Source of the DNA: Methylobacterium sp. WSM2598
Lineage (GTDB): Bacteria > Pseudomonadota > Alphaproteobacteria > Rhizobiales > Beijerinckiaceae
Length of the DNA: 64,000 bases
Direction of reading: 5' to 3'
Assembly (NCBI RefSeq): GCF_000379105.1
Contig: NZ_KB900609.1
Coordinates: 1,301,347-1,365,346 of the forward strand
Part shown: positions 36,132 to 44,559 of the stretch, piece by piece
Layout of the letters: each line of letters starts with the position of its first letter
Numbering within the stretch: the first letter of the stretch is position 1
Notes under the pieces: generated by a model
Database searches by the model: none
The model's input: the letters and a program-made list of their open reading frames with translations, nothing else
What the model was told of the DNA's origin: nothing
Program-made: the position numbers and the translations under genes

Positions 36132-36883
36132 GGCCGCGCCGCGCCGCGGCGCTGCGGCCGCTCGCCGGCCTCGCCGCCTTCTTCGCCCTCTGGGAGGCGG
36201 TGCCGCGGGCCGGCCTCGTCAACCCGGCCTTCCTGCCGCCGCCCTCGGCCCTCCCCGAAGCCTTCCTGCGCGAATGGCGCTCCGGCCTCTGGCTCGCGGC
36301 CATCGGCGACAGCCTCGGCCACTACGTGGCCGGGCTCGCGATCGGGGTCGGCCTCGGCATCGCGGCCGGCACCCTGACGGGGCTGTTCCCGACCGCGGAG
36401 GCGCTGAGCGCCTGGGTGGTGCGGGTGCTGCGCCCGGTGCCCGGCCTCGCCTGGGTGCCCTTCGCGATCATCTGGTTCGGGGTCAGCCCGGCCGCCGCCC
36501 TGTTCATCATCGCGGTCGGGGTGTTCTGGATCGTCTACTTCGCGAGCCACGGGGCGATCCGGGGCGTCGACCGCGACCTCGTGGAGGTGGCGCAGGCCTT
36601 CGGCTTCCGCTCCGCCCCCGAGCGCCTCCTCAAGGTGGTCTGGCCGGCCGCGACCCCGGGCGTCCTCGTCGGGGTGCGCACGGCGATCGGCCAGGCCTGG
36701 ATGGCGGTGGTGGCGGCCGAGATCTTCGGCGTGCCCGGGCTCGGCCAGCGCATGATGCAGGCCTCGACGCTGCTCGCGACCGACATCGTGGTCGTCTACA
36801 TGCTCACCATGGCGCTCCTCTACGGCGTGTTCGACGCCGGCTTCACGGCCCTCCAGCGCCGGGTGCTGCGATGGCAGGCCTGA
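36128..36883 (+). CDS. ABC transporter permease (SsuC/TauC type)
   Basis: A 251-residue inner-membrane protein with six predicted helices. The EAA loop is [42 protein letters not shown]. The usual opening [12 protein letters not shown] precedes the first transport-domain helix. The GTG at 36128 forms a GTGA overlap with the upstream stop, implying translational coupling. It works with the adjacent binding protein and ATPase. Confidence 0.9.
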   Translation: MRPRRAAALRPLAGLAAFFALWEAVPRAGLVNPAFLPPPSALPEAFLREWRSGLWLAAIGDSLGHYVAGLAIGVGLGIAAGTLTGLFPTAEALSAWVVRVLRPVPGLAWVPFAIIWFGVSPAAALFIIAVGVFWIVYFASHGAIRGVDRDLVEVAQAFGFRSAPERLLKVVWPAATPGVLVGVRTAIGQAWMAVVAAEIFGVPGLGQRMMQASTLLATDIVVVYMLTMALLYGVFDAGFTALQRRVLRWQA

Positions 36884-37629
36884 TCAGCCTGCGGGGCATC
36901 GCCCTGAGCTTCGTGCGCGAGGCGAGCCGCACCGAGGTGCTGGCCGGGCTCGACCTCGACGTCGCGCCCGGCGAGTTCCTGGCCATCGTCGGGGCCTCCG
37001 GGGTCGGCAAGTCGACGCTGCTGCGCGTCGTCGCCGACCTCGTGCGCCCGAGCGCCGGCATCGTGACGGTGAGCCCGCCCGCCCCGGGCCGCCGGGCGGT
37101 CGCCCTGGTGTTCCAGGATGCCCGCCTGCTGCCCTGGCGGCGGATCCTCGACAATGTCGGGTTCGGGCTGGAGAAGCTGCGGATCCCCCGCGCCGAGCGG
37201 CGGCGGCGGGCGGCGCGGGCCCTCGCCCGGGTCGGCCTGTCCGACCTCGCCCGGCGCTGGCCGTTCCAGCTCTCCGGCGGGCAGCGCCAGCGGGTGGCCC
37301 TCGCCCGGGCGCTGGCGGTCGAGCCGCACGTGCTCTTGATGGACGAGCCGTTCTCGGCCCTCGACGCGCTCACCCGCGAGGCCCTGCAGGACGAACTCGC
37401 CCGGCTCTGCGGCGGCTCGGGCCAGACCGTGCTGTTCGTGACCCACGACATCGAGGAGGCGGTCTACCTCGCCGACCGGGTCGTGGTCCTGGCCGGGGCG
37501 CCCGGACGGATCGCGGCCACCCACGTCGTCGCGGCGCCGCGTCCGCGCGACCGCGCCGCGAGCGCCCTGCAGGAGACGGCGCAGCGCATCCGCCGCGACC
37601 TCGCCGGCCGGGAGCGGGCGCCGGCCTGA
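36871..37629 (+). CDS. ABC transporter ATP-binding protein (SsuB/TauB type)
   Basis: A cytoplasmic ATPase of 252 residues. The Walker A is [11 protein letters not shown], the Q-loop is [16 protein letters not shown], the signature is [15 protein letters not shown], the Walker B is [16 protein letters not shown], and the switch His is in VTHDIEEAV. The LLPW segment after the Q-loop is typical of sulfonate/nitrate/taurine importers. It overlaps the permease by 13 bp. Third gene of the importer operon. Confidence 0.92.
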   Translation: MAGLISLRGIALSFVREASRTEVLAGLDLDVAPGEFLAIVGASGVGKSTLLRVVADLVRPSAGIVTVSPPAPGRRAVALVFQDARLLPWRRILDNVGFGLEKLRIPRAERRRRAARALARVGLSDLARRWPFQLSGGQRQRVALARALAVEPHVLLMDEPFSALDALTREALQDELARLCGGSGQTVLFVTHDIEEAVYLADRVVVLAGAPGRIAATHVVAAPRPRDRAASALQETAQRIRRDLAGRERAPA

Positions 37630-37772
37630 GGCCGGGCCCCGGCCCGCGGCCGGGCGCCGGCCCCAGCCCCGGCCGCCCAGCTCGGCCGCACCGGGCCCCG
37701 CGGCGATGAACCGGCCCGCGGCCTGCCGCGTTGGGAGAGCAATCTCGATCGGACACCCAAGAAGGACGAACG

Positions 37773-38075
37773 ATGCGTTTGCTCTCCACGGCTCTCCTCG
37801 CCGCGCTGGCCCTGTCGGCGGCCGACAGCGCCTCCGCCCAGGCCCCGAACGCCACCGTCGCGCCGGCCGCGCCCGGTCCGGCCACCACCGGAACGGTCGG
37901 CCGGGCCCCCGGGACGACCGGCAACGAGCCCGACGTGTTCGCCGCTCCGGGCGGGACCGGAGCCTCGCAGATCAGCACCGACGCGGCGGCCGGCAGCAAT
38001 GCGGGTCACCCGTCGCGCCCGATCCCCCAGGGGAGCGGCGGCGGCGGCGGTGGCGCGGGCGGCGGCGGCAAGTAA
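37773..38075 (+). CDS. Small exported Gly-rich protein of unknown function
   Basis: About 100 residues: a signal peptide (MRLLSTALLAALALSAADSASAQ), a low-complexity Pro/Ala/Gly/Thr body, and a tail of almost pure Gly (GGGGGGAGGGG). GAAGGA stands eight bases before the ATG. Similar low-complexity secreted proteins are common in Methylobacterium-like genomes; no function is known to me. Confidence 0.6.
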   Translation: MRLLSTALLAALALSAADSASAQAPNATVAPAAPGPATTGTVGRAPGTTGNEPDVFAAPGGTGASQISTDAAAGSNAGHPSRPIPQGSGGGGGGAGGGGK

Positions 38076-38199
38076 GCCTCGATCAAGGAGGCCTCGATCA
38101 AGGAGGCCCCGGGCGGCCCGGGCGCGGCAGGTCGCCCGGGTCCGACCGCGACGACGCGCCCGGCCGAGACCCCCGGCCGGGCGTTCGCGCGTCCGGCCC

Positions 38200-38412
38200 T
38201 CAGCCGCGCCCGGAATCGTGCGCCCGCGCGTACTCCACCAGGTCGGACATCTCGGACGGCGCCCGGAAGACGCGCCCGTCCCCGGTGACCACGTGCACGT
38301 TCGACGCCCCCATGCTCACGAACGTCATGGCCCTCTCGGCCGCCCGGGTGCCCAGGTCGTGCCGTTCGGTCGTCGCGCCGGACGGCGCGGTCCAGTGAAG
38401 GGTGTAGATCAT
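38200..38412 (-). CDS. Small hypothetical protein (70 residues)
   Basis: A compact soluble sequence (MIYTLHWTAPSG start, ASNVHVVTGDGRVF core). It has a regular hydrophobic pattern unlike the Arg/Pro-rich shadows around it. GAGGTGG lies about six bases before the ATG at 38412. No family recognised. Confidence 0.5.
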   Translation of the reverse strand: MIYTLHWTAPSGATTERHDLGTRAAERAMTFVSMGASNVHVVTGDGRVFRAPSEMSDLVEYARAHDSGRG

Positions 38413-38463
38413 CGCCACCTCGAGTTGGCGCATGGTATGCCACGCCTCGGGCGGGATGGCGAG

Positions 38464-38482
38464 CCGGGCGCGAGGCGCCCGG
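38464..38482 (-). terminator. Hairpin directly after metB stop
   Basis: CCGGGCG (38464-38470) pairs with CGCCCGG (38476-38482) around a 5-base loop and touches the metB stop codon. There is no U-run, so it may be a Rho-assisted or mRNA-protecting hairpin. Confidence 0.5.
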
Positions 38483-39649
38483 TCAGCCGCGGGCGGCGGC
38501 GTCGAGGGCCACGGCGAGGTCGGCGAGGAGGTCGCTTTCGGCCTCGAGCCCGACCGAGAGCCGCAGCAGCCCGTCGCCGACGCCCGCCGCCCGGCGCGCC
38601 TCGGGAGCCATGGCGGCGTGCGTCATGCTCACCGGATGGGCGATCAGGCTCTCGATCCCGCCGAGCGATTCCGCCAGCGTGAACACCCGCAGGGCCCCGA
38701 CGAGGGTGCGGACGGCCTCGCGCCCGCCGGCGAGCTCGAAGCTCAGCATGGCGCCGAACCCGCGCTGCTGCGCGCGCGCGACCGCGTGGCCCGGGTGGTC
38801 GGGCAGGCCCGGATAATGGACCCGGGCCACCGCCGGATGCGCCGCCAGGAAGGACGCGACGACGGCCGCGCTCTGCTGCTGGCGCTCCAGCCGCGCGAAC
38901 AGCGTGCGCAGGCCGCGCAGGGTCAGGTAGGCGTCGAAGGGCGAGCCGGTCACGCCGATCGTGTTGGCCCAGTTGGCGAGCTCCTCGCCGAGGGCGGCCT
39001 GCGCCGCCACGACGGCGCCGCCGATCACGTCCGAGTGGCCGTTGATGAACTTCGTGGTGGAATGGACCACGAGGTCGGCCCCGTGCGCGATCGGCTGCTG
39101 CAGGGCGGGGGACAGGAAGGTGTTGTCGACCACGAAGAGGGCGCCCGCCTCCCGCGCGAGGGCGGCCGTGCGGCCGAGATCCACGATCCGCATCAGCGGG
39201 TTGCTGGGGGTCTCGGTGAGCAGGATGCGGGGCCGCTCCGCCAGGGCGGCGGACAGGGCCGCCGCGTCGGTCTGGTCCACGAAGGCGACGCGGTAATGCC
39301 CCTTGGCGGCGCGCAGGGAGAGCAGCCGGTGGGTGCCGCCGTAGCAATCGTGCGGGGCGACCAGGAGGTCCCCGGGCGACAGCGGCGACAGCGCGAGGTC
39401 GAGGGCCGCCATGCCGCTCGCCGTCACGACGGCGCGGGCGCCGCCCTCGAGCTTGGCGATGGTGTCGGCGAGCTGGTCGCGGGTCGGATTGCCGAGGCGC
39501 GCGTAATCGTAGCCGCGCGGCGTCTCGAACTCCGCGAAGGTGTAGGTGGTCGAGAGGTAGAGGGGCGGGGCGACGGCGCCGAAAGCCGCGTCGGCTCCGA
39601 TCCCGTTCGCCGCCGCGATCGTCTCTGCCGCCCTGCGCTGTGCCGCCAC
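38483..39649 (-). CDS. metB: Cystathionine gamma-synthase
   Basis: A PLP enzyme of trans-sulfuration and methionine biosynthesis, 388 residues. The sequence follows MetB closely: APPLYLSTTYTF, YDYARLGNPTRDQLADTIAKLEGG, LLVAPHDCYGGTHRLL, the aspartate region VDNTFLSPALQQPIAHGADLVVHSTTKFINGHSDVIGG with the PLP lysine in STTKF, and GIESLIAHPVSMTH. Closely related gamma-lyases and O-succinylhomoserine sulfhydrylase are the alternatives. I chose GTG 39649, with AGGAGG seven bases upstream. It lies downstream of the flavin monooxygenase on the same strand, with a palindrome in the 83-bp gap that may give it its own promoter. Confidence 0.85.
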   Translation of the reverse strand: MAAQRRAAETIAAANGIGADAAFGAVAPPLYLSTTYTFAEFETPRGYDYARLGNPTRDQLADTIAKLEGGARAVVTASGMAALDLALSPLSPGDLLVAPHDCYGGTHRLLSLRAAKGHYRVAFVDQTDAAALSAALAERPRILLTETPSNPLMRIVDLGRTAALAREAGALFVVDNTFLSPALQQPIAHGADLVVHSTTKFINGHSDVIGGAVVAAQAALGEELANWANTIGVTGSPFDAYLTLRGLRTLFARLERQQQSAAVVASFLAAHPAVARVHYPGLPDHPGHAVARAQQRGFGAMLSFELAGGREAVRTLVGALRVFTLAESLGGIESLIAHPVSMTHAAMAPEARRAAGVGDGLLRLSVGLEAESDLLADLAVALDAAARG

Positions 39650-39696
39650 CGCGATCCTCCTGCTGCGCGCCCCATTGCCGGCGTGTTCTCTATACC

Positions 39697-39723
39697 GAAC
39701 GTTCCGGTCTTTCAATGGAACGT
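39697..39723. promoter_or_regulatory. Palindromic site upstream of metB
   Basis: GAACGTTC (39697-39704) lies within a larger inverted repeat ACGTTCC-N11-GGAACGT (39699-39723). GAACGTTC occurs again at 43974-43981, before the substrate-binding protein gene of the same locus, so a shared regulator is possible. Confidence 0.45.
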
Positions 39724-39732
39724 CCCGGGCGG

Positions 39733-41076
39733 TCACGCCCCGGGGGCGGCCCGCGGCCCGAACCCGGAGGGCGGGCGCGAGCCGAGATGGGCGCGCAGCG
39801 TCCGCCCCTCGTAGGCCTCCCGGACCAGCCCGCGCCGGCGCAGCTCCGGCAGGACGAGGTCGATGAAGTCGGTGAGCCCGCCCGGCAGGGTCGCCGGCAT
39901 GATGTTGAAGCCGTCCGCGCCGCCGGCCCGGAACCGCTCCTCCATCTCGTCGACGATCTGGGCCGGGGTCCCGACGATCTGCGAGTGGCCGCGCGCGCCC
40001 GCGATGCGCAGATACAGCTGGCGCAGCGTCAGCCCCTCGCGCCGGGCGAGATCGAACATCAGCTGCTGGCGCGACTTGCCGCCGTTGGCCTCGGGCAGTT
40101 CCGGCACCGGCCCGTCGGGATCGTGGCCGGACAGGTCGTAGCCGCCCACCATCCGCTCCAGCAGCGCGAGGCCGACCGCCGGGTCGATCAGCGCCTGCAG
40201 CTCCTCGAACTTCGCCCGCGCCTCGGCCTCGCTGCGCCCGACCACCGGGAACAGGCCCGGCATGATCTTGAGGTCGTCCGGGGCCCGGCCGAAGCGGCCC
40301 ATGCGCCCCTTGAGGTCGCCGTAGAACGCGACCGCCTCCGCGAGGGTCTGGTTGGCGGTGAAGACCACCTCGGCGGTGCGCGCCGCGAGGTCCTTGCCCG
40401 GTCCCGACGAGCCGGCCTGCACGATCACCGGCTGCCCCTGGGGCGTGCGCGAGATGTTGAGGGGCCCGCGCACCTCGAAGTGCTTGCCCCTGTGGTTGAG
40501 GGGGCGGAACCCGTCCGGCTTCGAGAACTGGCCGCTCGCCCGGTCGATCAGGACGGCGTCGTCGTCCCAGGTGTTCCACAGGCCGAGCACGACGTCGACG
40601 AATTCCTCCGCCCGCTCGTAGCGGTCCGCGTGGCGGGCGATCTTGTCGTTGCCGAAATTGGCCGCCTCCAGGTCGGTGGCGGAGGTGACGAGGTTCCAGC
40701 CGGCGCGCCCGCCGCTCAGGTGGTCGAGGGAGGCGAAGCGGCGGGCGACGTTGTAGGGCTCGTTGAAGGTCGTGGAGGTCGTGCCGACGAGGCCGATCCG
40801 GCTGGTGACGGCGGCGAGCGCCGAGAGCAGGGTCAGCGGCTCGAAATGCGTCGAGCGCGCCGTGCGCTCGCTCGACCGCAGGTTGGCGTCCCGGATGCCG
40901 GTCCCGTCCTCCAGGAAGAGGAGGTCGAACAGGGCCGCCTCGGCGGCCTTCGCCCAGCCGACGTAGCGCTCGAGCACGAGGCCTCCGTCGGCCTCGCTCG
41001 ACGGGTGGCGCCAGCCCGCCACGTGGTGGCCGGTGGCGTAGAAGAAGGCGCCGAGGCGCAACGTGCCCTGTCCCAT
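39733..41076 (-). CDS. FMN-dependent monooxygenase, NtaA/SnaA/DszA (LLM) family
   Basis: A two-component flavin monooxygenase of 447 residues using FMNH2 from a partner reductase. Family marks are LGAFFYATGHHVAGWRHP at the start, FFEP-like THFEPLTLLSALAAVTSRIGLVGTTSTTFNEPYNVARRFASLDHLSGGRAGWNLVTS, and the C-terminal ADGFNIMP. Members cleave nitrilotriacetate, dibenzothiophene sulfone or dimethyl sulfide. Given the sulfonate-type ABC genes upstream and metB downstream, an organosulfur substrate is likely. ATG 41076 follows GAAGGGA. No reductase gene is present in the window. Confidence 0.88.
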   Translation of the reverse strand: MGQGTLRLGAFFYATGHHVAGWRHPSSEADGGLVLERYVGWAKAAEAALFDLLFLEDGTGIRDANLRSSERTARSTHFEPLTLLSALAAVTSRIGLVGTTSTTFNEPYNVARRFASLDHLSGGRAGWNLVTSATDLEAANFGNDKIARHADRYERAEEFVDVVLGLWNTWDDDAVLIDRASGQFSKPDGFRPLNHRGKHFEVRGPLNISRTPQGQPVIVQAGSSGPGKDLAARTAEVVFTANQTLAEAVAFYGDLKGRMGRFGRAPDDLKIMPGLFPVVGRSEAEARAKFEELQALIDPAVGLALLERMVGGYDLSGHDPDGPVPELPEANGGKSRQQLMFDLARREGLTLRQLYLRIAGARGHSQIVGTPAQIVDEMEERFRAGGADGFNIMPATLPGGLTDFIDLVLPELRRRGLVREAYEGRTLRAHLGSRPPSGFGPRAAPGA

Positions 41077-41116
41077 CGGACGTTCCCTTCGGTGCGGTGC
41101 TCCGGTCACCCAGTCC

Positions 41117-41989
41117 CTACCGGACCATACCCCAGCGCCGCGTGGTCGCGCGCTCGACCGTCGCGAACACGATCGTCTCGACCGCGAGGCCGATCGCGAT
41201 GACCAGGAGCAGGCCCGCGAAGACCCGATCCGTATACAGCTCGTTGCGGTTCTGGAAGATGTACCAGCCGAGGCCGCCCCGCCCGGACGCCGCGCCGAAG
41301 ACGAGTTCCGCCGCGATCAGGGTGCGCCACGCGAAGGCCCAGCCGATCTTCAACCCGGACAGGATCGCCGGCAGGGCGGCGGGGATCAGGATCTGCCAGA
41401 CGTAGGCGAGGCCGGTGAGCCCGTAATTGCGGCCCGCGAGCCGCAGGGTCTCGGGCACGCCCTGGAAGCCCGCGAAGGTGTTGAGCGCGAGCGGCCACAG
41501 CACCGCGTGGATCAGGACGAAGATCAGGCTGCCGTTGCCCAGGCCGAACCAGAGCAGGGCCAGCGGCAGCAGCGCGATGGCGGGCAGCGGGTTGAACATC
41601 GCGGTGAGCGTCGTGAGCAGGTCGCGGCCCGCCCGCGTCGAGACCGCGAGCGTCGTCAGCAGGAAGGCGAGCCCGACCCCCGCCGCGTAGCCCTGGGCGA
41701 GCACGCCGAGCGAGATCCGCGCGCGCGCGACGAGTTCGCCGCTCGCCAGCCCCTCGGCGAGGGCCGAGAGGGTGGCGAGGCAGCCCGGCAGCAGCAGGTC
41801 GTTGTCCTGCCAGCGGGCGAGGCCCTCCCAGGCGAGGGCGAGGGCGAGCAGGATCAGGCCCCGGCGCAGGGCGCCGGTCTGCCCGATCCGGGCGGCGAGC
41901 GGCAGGTCCCGCGACACCGGCGCCTCGACGAAGGGCGGCAGCGCCCGCTCGTATTCCGGGCGGATCGGGGGGAGGAGCGGCGCGTTCAT
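41117..41989 (-). CDS. ABC transporter permease of the monooxygenase locus
   Basis: A 290-residue SsuC/TauC-type permease with a longer cytoplasmic N-terminus (about 45 residues) than usual. The EAA-loop region is ETLRLAGRNYGLTGLAYVWQILIPAALPAILSGLKIGWAFAWR. It overlaps the ATPase gene by four bases (ATGA), indicating coupling. It probably carries the organosulfur compound used by the downstream monooxygenase. Confidence 0.9.
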   Translation of the reverse strand: MNAPLLPPIRPEYERALPPFVEAPVSRDLPLAARIGQTGALRRGLILLALALAWEGLARWQDNDLLLPGCLATLSALAEGLASGELVARARISLGVLAQGYAAGVGLAFLLTTLAVSTRAGRDLLTTLTAMFNPLPAIALLPLALLWFGLGNGSLIFVLIHAVLWPLALNTFAGFQGVPETLRLAGRNYGLTGLAYVWQILIPAALPAILSGLKIGWAFAWRTLIAAELVFGAASGRGGLGWYIFQNRNELYTDRVFAGLLLVIAIGLAVETIVFATVERATTRRWGMVR

Positions 41990-42852
41990 CGGGGGGCGGG
42001 TGCTCCTGCGGCGGGCGATGAGTCGAACAGCCGCTGGTGCAGGCGCTGCACGGCGGCCTGGAAGGCGGCGCTGCCGACGCTCGCGAGGTCGAAGGCGTGG
42101 CTGTTGAACTCGCCCCGCACCCGGCCCGGATGCGGCGACAGCACGGCCACGCGGTTGCCGACCACCAGCGCCTCCTCGATCGAGTGGGTGACGAACAGGA
42201 GGGTGAAGCGGACCTCGTCCCAGAGCGCCAGCAGCTCCTCCTGCATGCGGCGGCGGGTCAGCGCGTCGAGGGCCGCGAAGGGCTCGTCCATCAGCAGCAC
42301 CTTCGGCTCCATGGCGAGCGCCCGGGCGATGGCGACGCGCTGCTTCATCCCGCCCGAGAGCTGGTGGGGGTAGCTGCCGGCGAAGCGCGACAGGCCGACC
42401 TTGTCGATGACGTGGCGCGCCCGCGCCTCCGCCTCGCGCCGGCCGAGGGTGCGGGAGGCCCGCAGCGGGAAGGCGACGTTCTGCAGCACCGTCTTCCAGG
42501 GCGGCAGCTGGTCGAATTCCTGGAACACCACGATCCGGTCCGGCCCCGGGCCGCGCACCGGCCGCCCGTCGAGGACGATCTCGCCCTCGACCGGCGTCTG
42601 GAAGCCCGCCACGGCCTTGAGCAGGGTGGACTTGCCGCAGCCCGAGGGGCCGAGGAGCACGAAGCGGTCGGCCCGGTGGATGTCGAGGTCGATGCGGTGC
42701 GTCGCCCGGACCACCCGCTCGGGCGTACGGTATTCCAGGGAGACGCCCGCGATCCGCAGGAGCGGCGCCGGCAGGGCGGCGGGCGCCTCGCCGCTTTGGA
42801 GCTCCGGGAGCGCGGCTTCCGGCGGGGCGGTGCGGTCGGCCACGAGCGTCAT
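41986..42852 (-). CDS. ABC transporter ATP-binding protein of the monooxygenase locus
   Basis: A 288-residue ATPase. The Walker A is GPSGCGKSTLL, the Q-loop is FQEFDQLPPWKTVLQNV, the signature is LSGGMKQRVAIARAL, the Walker B is LLMDEPFAALDALTRR, and the switch His is in VTHSIEEAL. The LPPWKTV stretch matches sulfonate/taurine importers. About 25 extra N-terminal residues are Pro/Ala/Glu-rich. It is 13 bp behind the binding-protein gene. Confidence 0.92.
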   Translation of the reverse strand: MTLVADRTAPPEAALPELQSGEAPAALPAPLLRIAGVSLEYRTPERVVRATHRIDLDIHRADRFVLLGPSGCGKSTLLKAVAGFQTPVEGEIVLDGRPVRGPGPDRIVVFQEFDQLPPWKTVLQNVAFPLRASRTLGRREAEARARHVIDKVGLSRFAGSYPHQLSGGMKQRVAIARALAMEPKVLLMDEPFAALDALTRRRMQEELLALWDEVRFTLLFVTHSIEEALVVGNRVAVLSPHPGRVRGEFNSHAFDLASVGSAAFQAAVQRLHQRLFDSSPAAGAPAPR

Positions 42853-42865
42853 GCGCGTCCCCCGC

Positions 42866-43897
42866 TCAGCTGCCCGCGGCCACGCGCGGATCGGCGAAGA
42901 AGTAATCCGCGAGCGCCTTCGGCTCGTTGCGGATCGCGCCCACGCGGTGCATGAACCGGCCGAGGCCGAGCGTGTTCTGCGGCGCGATCTTGAAGGTCAC
43001 GTCCGGGTTCCTGATCACCTTGAGCAGGAGATCGCGGCTGATCCGGCTGCCGTTGGCCTTCAGGTAGATCTCGGCGGCCTGGTCCGGGTTGGCGGCCACG
43101 AAGGTCGCCGCCTCGTCGAGGGCGTCGAGGAAGGCCCGGTAGGTCCTGGGGCTGTCGCGGTAGAACGTCTCCGTCGCGTACAGCACCGTCGAGGAGGCGG
43201 GGCCGCCCTGGACCTCGTAGGAATTGAGGATCACCCGGGCATCCGGGGCCTCGGCCAGTTCCTGCTCCTGGAAGGGCGGGTTGCCGAAATGGGCGCTGAT
43301 CTCGGTGCCGCCCTTGATGATCGCCGCCGCCGCCTCGGGATGCGGGACCGCGACGCTGATCCGGTCGAGCCGGGCGAAATCCGCCTCGCCCCATTGCTTG
43401 GCGGCGGCCCATTGCAGGATCCGCGCCTGCACCGACACGCCGACCGCGGGCAGCGCGATCCGGTCCGCCTCGGTCAGGTCGGCGATCGACCGCACCTGCG
43501 GCCGGTTGCTGACGAGCAGGTAGGGGAAGTTGCCGAGCGAGGCGACGCCCTTGACGTTCTGCCGGCCCCGGGTGCGGTCCCACAGGGTGAAGAGCGGGCC
43601 GACCCCGGCCCCGGCGATGTCGATGCTGCCGGACAGCAGCGCGTCGTTGACCGCCGCGCCGCCCGAGAGCTGCACCGGCTCGACCGCGATGTCGAGCCCG
43701 GCGGCCCGGCCGTGCTTCTCGATCAGCCGCTGCTCCAGGGCCACGTCGAGGAGCAGGTAGACGACGCCGAACTGCTTGGCGATGCGCAGCCGGCCCTCGG
43801 CCGCGGCGGCGGGGCCGGGCGCGGCCGCACCGGCCAGGAGGGCGCCGCCGAGCAGGGCGGCCGCCCGCCGCCGCGAGAGCAGGGTGCGTCTGATCAT
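42866..43897 (-). CDS. ABC transporter substrate-binding protein of the monooxygenase locus
   Basis: A periplasmic SsuA/NMT1-like protein of about 343 residues, first gene of its operon. The Arg-rich signal IRRTLLSRRRAAALLGGALL is followed by mature LRIAKQFGVVYLLLDVALEQRLIEK and IDIAGAGVGPLFTLWD. ATG 43897 lies seven bases after GGAGA; the GTG two codons earlier would be too close. The upstream 270 bp contains AT-rich palindromes. The ligand is unknown, but an aryl- or alkyl-sulfonate is the best guess from the neighbours. Confidence 0.88.
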   Translation of the reverse strand: MIRRTLLSRRRAAALLGGALLAGAAAPGPAAAAEGRLRIAKQFGVVYLLLDVALEQRLIEKHGRAAGLDIAVEPVQLSGGAAVNDALLSGSIDIAGAGVGPLFTLWDRTRGRQNVKGVASLGNFPYLLVSNRPQVRSIADLTEADRIALPAVGVSVQARILQWAAAKQWGEADFARLDRISVAVPHPEAAAAIIKGGTEISAHFGNPPFQEQELAEAPDARVILNSYEVQGGPASSTVLYATETFYRDSPRTYRAFLDALDEAATFVAANPDQAAEIYLKANGSRISRDLLLKVIRNPDVTFKIAPQNTLGLGRFMHRVGAIRNEPKALADYFFADPRVAAGS

Positions 43898-43973
43898 CGT
43901 CACGTCTCCGGAGAGCGCCCGGCGGCCGCTCGGTGACGCGGACTCTGGCTCCCCGGTCCCTCAAGGTCAACGA

Positions 43974-43993
43974 GAACGTTCTTTTTAAAGAAC
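43974..43993. promoter_or_regulatory. Overlapping palindromes upstream of the transporter operon
   Basis: GAACGTTC (43974-43981) overlaps GTTCTTTTTAAAGAAC (43978-43993), a 7-bp inverted repeat around TT. It lies 77 bp before the binding-protein start in an AT-rich patch. Together with the sites at 39697 and 44120 it suggests a common regulator. Confidence 0.5.
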
Positions 43994-44119
43994 ACGATCG
44001 GTGAGATGAATGCTCTCTCTCCGGCAATGTGGAGAGAATTTTCCGGCCGCATGCCGACGACGTCATCATCTCATCGCCCGGATGATCGATGCGCGGTGAT
44101 CTTCCTTCCTGGCACGCGT

Positions 44120-44135
44120 GCGTTTTAAAAAACGC
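44120..44135. promoter_or_regulatory. AT-rich palindrome before the monooxygenase remnant
   Basis: GCGTTTTAAAAAACGC is a perfect 7-bp inverted repeat around AA, 30 bp before the ATG of the truncated monooxygenase. Its layout (GTTTT-AA-AAAAC) resembles the palindrome at 43978-43993 on the other side of the divergent region. Confidence 0.5.
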
Positions 44136-44165
44136 TTCCCTTGACCCTGCCGCGAGGCCCCCGCC

Positions 44166-44456
44166 ATGCTGATCCGGCGCCTCGCCGGGGCGCGCGGGCA
44201 CTGGGTGCGCGCCGGCACGTCCGAGCGCGTCGCGGACGCGATCCAGACCTGGTCCGAATCCGGCGCGGCGGACGGGTTCAACATCATGCCGCCCTGGCTC
44301 ACCGGCGGCTTCGAGGTCTTCGCCGCCGAGGTGGTGCCGATCCTGCGCCGGCGCGGCCTCTTCCGCGAGGAGTACGCGGGGGCGACCCTGCGCGACCATT
44401 ACGGGCTGCCGCGGCCCGAGAGCGGCTACGCCCTCGCCCGGCGCCGCAGCGCCTGA
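44166..44456 (+). pseudogene. C-terminal remnant of an LLM flavin monooxygenase
   Basis: The 96-residue frame aligns only with the last fifth of NtaA/SnaA-type monooxygenases: ARGHWVRAGTSERVADAIQTW, then ADGFNIMPPWLTGGFE, then LRRRGLFREEYAGATLRDHYGL. The intact paralogue at 39733-41076 has the same order of motifs but a clearly different sequence, so this was a second, distinct enzyme. The FMN-binding barrel is missing. A 5' palindrome is still present 30 bp upstream, which suggests an internal deletion that left the promoter and the 3' end. Confidence 0.8.
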
Positions 44457-44559
44457 GGGCGGGCCCCGCGGGCTTGTCCCGGGCGGCGAACGGGTTCAGG
44501 TCGGGGCCGCGTCGGCGACGCGCCCGGACCTGCCGGCGCGGCCGCGGGAAGGACCGGAC

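Noticed and set aside
38483..40579. A fused monooxygenase-MetB protein on the minus strand
   Set aside because: The frame is open upstream of metB only because it reads the monooxygenase gene out of frame; the two genes are in different frames with separate starts.
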